Positions 29,777-39,600 of a DNA stretch of 64,000 bases are shown here, piece after piece. The DNA lies in assembly GCA_009763385.1 (NCBI GenBank), contig CM019823.1, forward strand, positions 45,012,222 through 45,076,221, in the 5' to 3' direction. The notes beneath the pieces were generated by a model. That model saw only the letters and a list, made by a program, of their open reading frames with translations. It did no database searches and was not told the origin of the DNA. A program made the position numbers and the translations under genes. Numbering within the stretch: position 1 is the stretch's first letter; each line of letters begins with the position of its first letter. Origin of the DNA: Coix lacryma-jobi var. lacryma-jobi. Taxonomy: Eukaryota > Streptophyta > Magnoliopsida > Poales > Poaceae.

Positions 29777-31052
29777 CACGTGCATAGATGCCGCTGGTCA
29801 TCTGACCAGTCCCCAGCTTTGCTGTGAAGGCCGGTGAAGAAGCCGACCAGTCCCCAGGATAACTGGTGGAGCTGGTCCTGAAGCCAACGCAGCTCTGCCA
29901 TGTGAGTGCCTGTAACTGGTCGTCTAACCAGTCCTCATCTTTGCTGAGAAGACTGGCGGAGAAGCCGACCAGTCCCCAGGATAACTGGTGGAGCTGGTCC
30001 TGAAGCCAACGCAGCTCTGCCACGTGTGTGCCAGTAACTGGTCATCTGACCAGTCCCCAGCTTTGCTGAGAAGGCTGACGGAGAAGCCGATCAGTCCCCA
30101 GGATAACTGGTGGAGCTGGTCCTGAAGCCAACGCAGCTCTGCCACGTGAGTGCCTGTAACTGGTCATCTGACCAGTCCTCATCTTTGCTGAGAAGACTGG
30201 CGAAGAAGCCGACCAGTCCCCAGGATAACTGGTGGAGCTGGTCCTGAAGCCAACGCAGCTCTGCCACGTGTGTGCCTGTAACTGGTCATCTGACCAGTCC
30301 CCAGCTTTGCTGAGAGGGCTGGCGGAGAAGCCGACTAGTCCTCAGGATAACTGGTGGAGCTGGTCCTGAAGCCAATGCAGCTCTGCCACGTGTGTGCCTG
30401 TAACTAGTCATCTGACCAGTCCCTAGTTTTGCTGAGAAGGCTGGCGGAGAAGCCGACCAGTCCCCAGGATAACTGGTGGAGCTGGTCCTGTAGCCTACGC
30501 ATCTCTGCCACGTGTGTGCCTGTAACTGTTCATCTGACCAGTCCCCAGCTTTGCTGAGAAGGCTAGCGGAGAAGCCGACCAGTCCCCAGGATAACTGGTG
30601 GAGCTGGTCCTGAAGCCAATGCAGCTCTGCCATGTGTGTGCCTGTAACTGGTCATCTGACCAGTCCCCAGCTTTGCTGAGAAGGCTGGCGGAGAAGCCGA
30701 GCAGTCCCCAGAATAACTGGTGGAGCTGGTCCTGTAGCCTACACATCTCTGCCACGTGTGTGCCTGTAACTGGTCATCTGACCAGTCCCCAGCTTTGCTG
30801 AGAAGGCTGGCGGAGAAGCCGACCAGTCCCCAGGATAACTGGTGGAGCTGGTCCTGAAGCCAACAAAGCTCTGCCACGTGTGTGCCTGTAACTGGTCATC
30901 TGACCAGTCCCCAGCTTTGCTGAGAAGGCTGGCGGAGAAGCCGACCAGTCCTCAGGATAACTGGTGGAGCTGGTCCTGAAGCCTACGCAGCTCTGCCACG
31001 TGTGTGCCTGTAACTGGTCATCTGACCAGTCCCCAGCTTTGCTGAGAAGGCT
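29777..31052 (+). repeat. 122-bp tandem array (about 10.5 units) with G-boxes and an 18-nt palindrome
   Basis: Successive TGTAACTGGTC sites lie exactly 122 bp apart (29911, 30033, 30155, 30277, 30399, 30521, 30643, 30765, 30887, 31009), so there is no net indel across ten units. Each unit has a G-box (CACGTG in 9 of 11, CATGTG at 29899 and near 30631) and, about 20 bp later, ACTGGTCATCTGACCAGT, an 8-bp inverted repeat with a 2-nt spacer. More GACCAG/CTGGTC words follow. Minus-strand frames through it (MAELRWLQDQLHQLSWG repeats) result from the array and are not genes. It lies just upstream of the antisense gene promoter. Confidence 0.95.
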
Positions 31053-31210
31053 GGTGCTTATTATTATTAATATTATTTTGAGAAAAGAAAAATTTGTTGA
31101 CTCGTAGAAGGCTTAATTCTTGGGCCGATAAAATGGGCCGTAACGATTGGTATCGTGTGAAATGGCCATTTTCGCGGCGAATGAAAATCCCGAAGAGTCG
31201 CGTAGTGGGT

Positions 31211-31217
31211 TATAAAG
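31211..31217 (+). promoter_or_regulatory. TATA box of the Gypsy E antisense gene
   Basis: TATAAAG about 140 bp upstream of the ATG at 31355 and about 160 bp downstream of the end of the 122-bp array. It is the best candidate for plus-strand transcription start near 31245. Confidence 0.55.
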
Positions 31218-32831
31218 ACAAACACCGCGTACTCAACACTTACACTAACCGTTGTCATTCCCCATTTCCTTGCCTCCCGCAAAATCTTACACTGTAGCCC
31301 TAGATCCAGAGCAGCAGACTCGGCGGCGAAGCTCGCACTTTTTTGGCGGATCCGATGGCGCGGAAGGCGAAAAAACCTGCGGCGGCGATGGCTGTGAGAT
31401 TGGATCAGGAATGGGTTCCGTCTAGGAGCACGGAGGAGAGTGTCAGCCGCCTCGCCGCCAGCGGACTTCTGCCGGACAAAGTGACCGGCGGGTGGAGAGC
31501 GCCCACTGGTGAGACCTATCCTCAACCCAATGCTGATGAGATAGTTGTTTTTGAGGATTATTTCATTAGAGGATTCGGTCTACCGTGCCATGTGTTCCTC
31601 CGTCGATTGCTTGATTTCTGGGGGATTGGACTTTGTAATCTCGGCCTGAATTCCATCCTGTCTGTGTCCATTTTCATTCACTTGTGTGAGGCGTTTCTCG
31701 GAATACAGCCGCACTTCAACTTGTTTCGCTATTTCTTCCAACCGAAGAAGAACAGTCGCGGATCACGTATTGCGGGTAGCGCATACGTCTTGCTGCGCGA
31801 GGGGATGGCGTCTGAGTACATCAACGTCCCCCTGCAGAGTAATGTGAGCGGCTGGCAAGAGAAGTGGTTCTACATGACGCAGTGCCAGACGCCCGCTTTA
31901 AGTTGTGACGTGGGGAAGGTAGTTGAATCGAGTTAGACTTGGTCGTCGAAGCCCTCCGCAAGTGACATGGAGCAGGTCCAGAGCTGCTTAGTTTGATGAG
32001 GGAGATGACTGCTGATGGAATCCAAATTACTACCAATTTTATGTACCGTCGGGTACAACCGTGCAAAGAAAGGGTGCATCCTGGCTTTGAATATGCTCGA
32101 TGGCCTGACCCGACTCGTGAGTGCGCCGAAGATTTGGAATCTAAAGAGATGGAGAGGCGTGTTCACGTGGTGCTCCAATTCTATGATTGGAAAGCACCAA
32201 AGAGGGTTACGTAGCCATTCAGCCTGGCACGACCTGTTAAGGATGTGAGTTGCCTCTTAGTTTGTCTTGCTGATTTTGCTCTGTTGTAGTGTTCAAGATA
32301 CTAGTCTGCGTTGTTTTGTAGGATCGCTCCAGTGTGTACATCTCGGGCGTGCCGTCGGCCGATTGGTCGGAAGGGGTCGACCGACAGCCTGGAGCTGACC
32401 GATCTCCACATTCCCATGTTGGGGAGGCGGCAGCTGAGAAGACAAGGAAAAGTAAGGAGGCCGCAGATACGGCTGACCCACGAGCTGTAAAAGCTGCGGG
32501 TAAGCGCGTAGTTATTGGTCGTAGGGCTGCCACGAGGTCGTCTACGCCGGCTGATGGCCCGTTGGAGATTCCGGGCAGTGGGACGCCCAAGACTTCCGAG
32601 TCCATTCGTGACTGGGATGATGATGATGATGATGATGAAGAGCCGCCTCCGTCCAAACGCGTCCGTGTCAAACAGCCGACCAGGACTGTTTTATCGGCGC
32701 GAAAGACAAAAGGGCTCAAGCTGAACGGGGGGTCTGCGGGTCAGCGACCTGTGAGCATTCGACTTCCTTTGTCATGAGTTTATGGCTATTACCATGTTCT
32801 TGACTTCTTGTGCTTGTTTCATGTCAGCGAT

Positions 32832-34727
32832 TGTTGACGGTCCTTAAACACCTATTTTACCATCAACATTTGACTCTAAAGTCCACCAAAAAGGCATGAA
32901 ATGTAGTCAAATAGGTTTCAAACTAACCAAATTCCACATGTCCATAGAATTTTATTTGAATGCAGGATTTGAACCAAATTTGGACATATGGACCCACCAG
33001 AGGCCAAGCCCACTCAGCAGGGCCCAAATGGGCCTAAGGGGGGTGGCGCCCGCCACCCCTAGGTGGCGCCCGCCACCTCTAAGTGGCGCCCGCCACTTGG
33101 GTTGGCCCAAGTGCCACTCCCTGCCAGGTCACCGATCCGTGTGAACTCCCCAAGGCCAAATCCTGGCCCTTGGTCACTAGGTCAGTGGCATCGGACGACT
33201 CAGGGAGGAGTGGCGTGGATCAAGGCTGAATGTCGGTTGCTAGGACATGCAACCGACCTCCAAACCGCCTTGGACAACCACCTGGATGCCGTTGAAGCAG
33301 AGGCGGTTCATCCAACGGCCAGGGGACTGGTGGCCGCCAGTAGGGGGTGGCGCCCGCCACCTGACCTAACCCTAGGTCATTTGGCTGCCCCCTATAAGAA
33401 CCCCCCTCACTCATTTGGGCTATAAATACCCCCTGGTGACACTACTTCATTCGTACCATCATATCCCACATCAAGCAACACACAAGCAAGAGAAGCAAGT
33501 GAGAGTTCGGTTAGAAGCTTAGAGAGCTTTGGCAAGTAGGTTAGCTAGTAGAGAGAGTATAGCTCTAGTGCCCTCGCTACAGCGCGGCTCTTAGTTTAGC
33601 ACAGCTTAGCCTAAGTCCTTGGCAGTATTAGCGTAGAGCTTGCTAAGAGAGAAGCGGGTGCGAGCGACTGGCATCAGAGGTCGGTTGATTTCCCGGCATC
33701 TCTGGTCTGGTTTGCTCTCTTGTATCTCAGGTACATTTATCTTTATCTCAGTATTACTTTAAGCATTACTTTTAGTATTACTTTCAGTATTACTTTCAGT
33801 ATTACTTTATCAAGTACATTGAGTGTGACCTAGCTATCCTACAGTTCAATTCACTTAGCCATAGTAGTTAATCTCTAGTGTGCTTAGTGATTGATCTTTG
33901 TCAATAGGTTGCTTAGTCTAGTGTTTATCTTATTTAAGTCAAGTATTTGCTCTGACGTCCGCAAGGGTGTCTCTATTCAAAGCTAGGGTAGAGATAGTTA
34001 GAATATAATTAAGCGTGGTGCTTAGTTATAGACTTACCTTCAGATACGGCTGGACCCCCGGATAGCTGTGGTAGCAAGCAGGTGGTGACAGCCCTGTGTG
34101 CCTTGAATTCCACCACGTAGTTGGCCCAGTTTAACAGTAAGGCTCGTTGTGCTAGCGTTCAACCTAAGTAAGTGGTAAAGGCTAGTACGCCTCGATACTT
34201 GACAAGATAGGAATAAAACTTTACTCAACTTAGTTGCTTTATTGTCTTTTGCCTGCCTTGCTTCGTAACTATCTTGCTTCGTAGTTATCTTGCTCTGTGG
34301 TTATCTAGGATTAGTTATTATTATTTAGTTGTTAGTTATCTTAGCTACCCTTAGTTATCCTATTCCATTTATCTACCTATCCATCCACCTTACCTTAGCC
34401 ATCCACTTCATCCTTACCTATCCACCCATATATTCTTTCTAGACATTCATCTCCCCTTTTCCCTTTTCTCTTTTCTTCGACTCTCATCCCCTCCTTGACT
34501 CAACTCATACACCACCCTAGCCTTCCCTTGGGATCAAATAAATCGACACCTGGTACTCCCAGGCGAAGTGCTACTACGATAGTTCTGTGCGCTTGCAGAA
34601 TCTCCTTCCGGTAGATTGCATTCTCGCTAGCTAGCTCCTACTAGTGTCGGGACTGACAACCCCGCTTGGCATTAGTAGACAGCTACTTTAGTTACCCTAT
34701 CCTAGGTGTAGCTAAGAACTACCAACA
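32832..34727 (+). repeat. Solo LTR F (1,896 bp), TSD GCGAT
   Basis: Starts TGTTGACGGTCC, ends AACTACCAACA, and is flanked by GCGAT (32827-32831 and 34728-34732). A TATA box (GCTATAAATACC, 33420-33431) gives plus orientation with U3 on the left. U3 contains four GTGGCG-CC-CGCCAC hairpins. From 33750 to 33812 a 17-bp CAGTATTACTTT-type repeat occurs. There is no internal region, so it is a product of LTR-LTR recombination. Confidence 0.92.
33040..33361 (+). repeat. Hairpin array GTGGCG-CC-CGCCAC with covarying outer pairs (solo LTR F U3)
   Basis: Hairpin 1 (33040-33059) has GGGGTGGCG/CGCCACCCC arms. Hairpin 2 (33061-33078) has AGGTGGCG/CGCCACCT. Hairpin 3 (33081-33098) has AAGTGGCG/CGCCACTT. 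Hairpin 4 (33346-33361) has GGTGGCG/CGCCACC. All have a 2-nt CC spacer. The two outer pairs change from G-C/G-C to G-C/A-T to A-T/A-T and stay paired. The array lies upstream of the TATA box. Confidence 0.88.
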
Positions 34728-36407
34728 GCGATCCCGTGCCGAAGGTTGATCCTGTCGACGATGACAGGGTCCCCGAGCCGACCAGTGCCCCGGATGCAGA
34801 GTCCAAGCATGTTCGGGAGGAGCCAACTGCGGGTGGAGCGCCGGATGGAGGAGGTGATGGTCGTAGTGAAGCCGATGAGCAACAAACTTTGACCAGCGCT
34901 CAGGGGGCCAGGTCAGGTAGCGGTAGGTCCTCCGACCAGGGGTTGCCGGATGAGCGTCATGAGCCATCTGACTCCACGCAAATTCCCCGGGATGCTTCGC
35001 TTCCTCCTCCAGAGGCAAACGCGCTTGGCACAGTTGGGCATGCTGTGGATCCCGCCGGAGCTGAGGAAGTGCCGGTGGCGCCAGAAGAGGACGTTGTGGA
35101 GATTCCTCGCCCACCGAGATCTCCATAGCGGATAATCAGAGTGGCACGCCAGCGGGCCGGCGAGTGGGTGTTTCATGAGGAGAACACTGACAACCGTCCA
35201 ATGAGGAATTTTGACCGAATGCTTAGCCAGCTCCGTAAATATGCACAGGTAATCCTCCGAAGGGCATGACACTATGAAGACAAGTCATGTAGATACTGAA
35301 TTTCAAGTACTTGTTTTAACTTGCAGGGATTGTCGGATTTATCGGAGGAGCGCCGCAAATGTTTCGAGTCTATCGGTCCTTTGATCGATGCGAAAGAAAA
35401 GCTTGAAGAAGCATGCGTACGGTACTGAGCAGATCTTGACAGTGCTTGCTAGACTGAGGTTGAACTGCGCGGGACCACAAAGAAGCAGTCGTCCGAAATC
35501 GCGTGGCTTCGTCGTGAAAATGAAGGTACGGACCACAAGCTACCGACAGATAGGAGTTCCGTGCTTGACGAACTTTGTTGGAACAGAGCTTGCTTCGCAG
35601 GTCATTGTTGAGAAGCTGAAAGCACCGGATGGCAAAGCTGTAGCTGCTAGGGAGAAGACGCGAGACGATGACCTGGAGAAGGAGCTTGAAGGTAGCCTGT
35701 TTTAATCTTTTTGATTCGATGCGTACTGCTTTCTGGTTAACTGTGACCGACTGTTGTTGTTGATTGACGTAGGGAGGCGTCGCTCTTGGCAAAACCGAAT
35801 TGCAATGGTTTGCCAAGACGTGAAGACCTGGGAGGCGCGGTGTCACGCCATGGTTCGAGGAATTGCTCCAGTTCTGGACGCAGTATATGCGGCTGGTCGG
35901 TCCGGAGGTCTTCTGCCCAGACCAGCTGGTATGCTGGAGCAGTGTGCTGGATCATGGGCAGCCATGAAAAAATTTGTAGCTGATGCCGGCGAGCAGGTTG
36001 CCGCATACGTCTTGGCTGTTGCGCGGGCCCATTATCCAGGGATCGACGTGAAGAGGCTGGAAAGTGGCTTTCCCAGGAATACTTCGGAAACTCAGGCGTC
36101 CGAGCTTAATGAACAATCCAGGGAGACGGCTGCCGTTCTTGTGAAGGATCTGGACCTGTTCGAGGAGCCTGGGGAGCCCAGCGCTCCATAGGACCATGAA
36201 TGTATTAAGTTAGTTCTTGCAGACAACTAACCGTTCTGGACTATGAAAAATTATATTGTATCTTTGTATGTTTTACTTTATTCGGTTGTCTGAAGTAGCG
36301 TGTGACGAAAAGAGAATAAAAAATGTTTGGGAAAAAGACGACGATGTTTATTTATAATATACTATGAAAGTACAGAGGTAAGTACATATCTTTTACTCCT
36401 CAGGTTG

Positions 36408-38498
36408 CTACGCGTAAAAGCGCCGGAGCTGGTCGATGTGCCAGGAGTTTGGGACATCAGTCCCGTTTAAGTCAGCTAACCTGTAAGAGGTGGGCCTTGT
36501 AACCTTCTTGACAAGATAGGGGCCCTCCCAATTAGACGAGAGTTTGTGCAATCCGGCGGTATTTTGGATTCTTCTCAGGACCAGGTCTCCTATAGTGAAG
36601 AATCTTTCTTTGATATTTCGGTTGAAGTATCTTCACAACCCCTCGATGTACTTTGCGGTTCGGACGCACGAGTCCAATCTTCGTTCCTCAATGCAGTTGA
36701 CTTCTAGCTCTCTAGCCTGGTCGGATGTGTCCTGGTTGTATTGCTCCACACTGGGCGACCTGAATGCGATGTCTGCTGGTAAAACTGCTTCTGCGCCGAA
36801 CACCATATAATACGGCGAGACACCCGTGTTTCTGCTAGGTTGCATACGAAGGCCCCATACCACTGCTGGTAATTCTTTCAGCCATCGACCAGCGTTTTGA
36901 TCTTGGTCGTTTGCTCTGTGCAGCCTTTTCTTTAATGCATCGAGTATCATCCCATTCGCTCGCTCCACCTGGCCGTTGGCTCGTGGGTGAGCTACAGAGA
37001 TGTATTTGACGACTATGCTTCTTTCGTCGCAAAAATCCCAAAAGTCCGAGCCGGTGAAAGTTGAGCCGAGGTCGGTGATGATACAATTAGGTAGACCAAA
37101 ACGATGGATAATATCATCCAGCAGCTCTGCTGCCTTTTGGGCTGTGGATTTGACCAGCGGCTTGTACTCGATCCATTTAGAGAACTTGTCAATTATGACG
37201 TAGACGTATCTAAAACCGCCTGGTGCTATTTTGAATGGCCCAATCATGTCTAGACCCCAGCACGAAAATGGCCAAGACGCTGGTATGACCTGGAGGTCAT
37301 GTGTCAGAACATGTGTTTGTTTGGCGAAGAATTGGCATCCTTCGCAGTACTTGACCAGTTTTTCTGCATCGGCGACGGCAGAGGGCCAATAGAAACCTGC
37401 TCGGAACGCTTTCCCGACCAGCGTTCGGGAAGCGGCGTGGTTACCACATATGCCAGCGTGAATGTCTGCTAAGATTCGTGTGCCTTCTTCTTGGGAAACA
37501 CACTTCAGGAGTAGTTCTTCTTTTGCATTCTTGCGCATAAGCTTTCCATCTACCAAGATGTACTGTTTACTGCGCCGAATGAGGCATTCGACTTCAATCT
37601 TATCTTGAGGAACGTCCGTGCTAGTGAGATATCTTAAAAACTGCTCCCTCCAATCGTCAATTGTTCGCTGTACTAAAGCGACTGTCTGGTCGGTCGGGGT
37701 CTGCTCGGCAGTCCTGGATGTTTCTTGCTCGAAGGATGGCTTGACCAGGTCCTGGACAAACACGCCGTGAGGGATCTGAGCCCTGGACGAACCTATTTTG
37801 GAGAGAGCATCGGTGGCCTGATTGTTTGCCCGTACGACGTGCTGGAATTGAATACCATAAAACTTTCCCTCGAGTTTTCTTATCTGGGCAACGTAAGCGT
37901 CCATCTTTTCGTTGGTGACGTCCCAATCTTTGTTGACTTGGTTTATGACCAAGGCAGAGTCGCCGAAGACTTCTAGACTTTTGACTCTGAGCTCGATCGC
38001 AATTCGAAGGCCGTGCATGCAGGCTTCGTATTCTGCTGCGTTGTTGGATGCTGTAAAATGGATCCGGAGGACATAGCTCAGCTTGTCTCCGGAAGGCGAA
38101 ATAAAGTATACCTCGGCTCCTGCGCCCTCGAGGTTTAACGACCCATCGAAGTACATTACCCAGTGCTCGGTGCTGGTCGGAGGGATTGGGGTTGTCATGT
38201 CAGTCCATTCGACGATGAAGTCAACGAGCGCCTGGGATTTAATGGAGGTGTGACTACGAAACTCAAGGGAAAAGGGGGCTAACTCCAGAGCCCATTTTAC
38301 TATACGACCATTGGCATCCTTGTTACGCAAAATATCTCCCAGTGGGTACTCAGTAACCACCGCGATAGAGTAATAGTCAAAATAATGTCGCAGTTTGCGG
38401 GAGGTAATTAATATTGCATATAACAATTTTTGTACCTGTGGATACCTTGATTTTGAATCGTTGAGTACCTCACTGATGTAATAGACCAGACGTTGCAC
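36408..38498 (-). pseudogene. pol: Gypsy E pol, RNase H and integrase part
   Basis: The frame from 38498 holds the end of RT and connection (MQRLVYYISEVLND), then an RNase H (VMYFDGSLNLEGAGAEV, NNAAEYEACMHGL, VFGDSALVINQV). The integrase follows: zinc region HAGICGNHAASRT...CEGCQFF, core with WGLDMIGPF, ITDLGSTFTG and ANGQVERANG. A TGA at about 36631-36633 interrupts it; the same frame then continues as the integrase C-terminal segment (WEGPYLVKKV, NSWHIDQLRRFY) to a TAG at 36408. ITDLG replaces the usual ITDNG next to the second catalytic Asp. The antisense gene ends 217 bp from this stop, so both converge. Confidence 0.9.
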
Positions 38499-38673
38499 CT
38501 TGTACGCATGCCCTTCTTCTTCTCATTCCACGACCACGACGGTGCTTATGACCCGGTCAGTAGCCGCTATATAAACTAGCAAAGTTTCACCGTCAATTGG
38601 TGCGGCTAGCAAAGGTGGTGTTGTGAGAAACTGCTTGAGCCCTTGAAAGGCGATTTCGGCTTCTTCCGACCAC

Positions 38674-39381
38674 TCAAACTTCTCGAAAGCTTTGAGTAAC
38701 CTGAAAAATGGAAGGCCTTTTTTCTCCTAGACGTGAGATGTAACGGCTTATAGCAGCCATGCATCCAGTCAACTTTTGGACATCTTTGACGTTTTTTGGA
38801 GGCTTCATTTTTAGTATAGCCTGGATTTTTTCCGGGTTAGGCCTCAGGCCGTCTTTGCTTACTATGTTGCCTAGCAGGATACCGGACGGGACCCCGAAGG
38901 CACATTTTTTAGGGTTGAGCTTCCACTGGAATTTATTCAGGGCCGCAAAAGTTGCGCGTAGGTCGTCTACTAATGTAGAGGTCCGCTTTGTTTTTACAAC
39001 AATATCGTTGACATAAGCCGCTACGAGCTCTGCTCGAATTTCCTCGTCTAAGCATTTTTGAATCGTCCTTTGGTACGTGGCCCCTGCGTTTTTGAGGCCG
39101 AAGGACATCGTTGTGTAGCAATATGTCCCAAAAGGGGTGATGAACGACGTTTTGGGCTGGTTTTCTTCTCTCAGAGAAATTTGGTGGTATCCGGAATAAC
39201 AATCGAGGAAGGACAAAAGCTCGCACCCAGCCGTAGAGTCGACGAGTTCGTCGATGCGGGGTAAAGCAAAGGAGTCTTTAGGGCAGTGTTTGTTAAAGTT
39301 GGTATAATCAACGCACATTCTCCATTCTTTATTCTTCTTTTGGACTAAAACTGGGTTGGCAAGCCACTCCGGATGATACAC
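38674..39381 (-). pseudogene. pol: Gypsy E reverse transcriptase core
   Basis: RT fingers and palm, 235 codons: NPVLVQKKNKEWRMCVDY, ELLSFLDCYSGYHQI, TSFITPFGTYCYTTMSFGLKNAGATYQ. The catalytic box reads AAYVNDIVV instead of YVDD: the first catalytic Asp is Asn, from GAC to AAC, seen on the other strand as CG to TG. This would inactivate the enzyme. Upstream, between 39382 and 39600, the same gene is broken by a TGA in place of an Arg codon (near 39461). Downstream, frameshifts separate it from the RNase H part. Confidence 0.9.
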
Positions 39382-39600
39382 TTCGTTTATAAATCTGGCA
39401 GTTAAAAGCCAGGTGATTTCTACCCTAATAGCCTCCTTTTTGTCATGAGCAAACCGTCATAACTTCTGCTTGATTGGCTTGGCGGTCTTCGAAACATCTA
39501 AGGAGTGCTCGACCAGCTCTCGAGGTACACCGGGCATGTCCACGGGTTCCCACGCGAAAACGCTTACGTTCTCCCTCAGGAAGCCGACGAGCGCGTTTTC

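Larger units (their letters stand above)
31355..36191 (+). pseudogene. Gypsy E antisense gene: Transposase_28-like domain plus coiled coil, multi-exon, decayed
   Basis: Exon 1 (31355-32244) encodes MARKAKKPAAAM and then a fold like Pfam Transposase_28 (putative gypsy-type transposon domain): EIVVFEDYFIRGFGLPCHVFLRRLLDFWGI, ILSVSIFIHLCEAFLGIQPHFNLF, EKWFYMTQC. A TAG near 31933 and a one-base loss near 31980 break it. Exon 2 (32322-32750; TAG acceptor, GTGAGC donor) holds an Asp run and a basic SKRVRVKQPTR patch. Exon 3 starts at 32828 but is split after four bases by solo LTR F and resumes at 34733. Later exons around 35327-35526, 35600-35690 and 35773-36191 carry a Glu/Lys-rich coiled coil and a helical C-terminus (FEEPGEPSAP). 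It runs opposite to gag-pol. Function is unknown; antisense ORFs of this kind are known in Tat elements such as Grande. Confidence 0.78.

Noticed and set aside
29604..30877. Several minus-strand open frames with repeated MAELRWLQDQLHQ peptides
   Set aside because: They arise because the 122-bp repeat lacks stops in several frames; there is no start context, domain or codon bias, and the frames end randomly.
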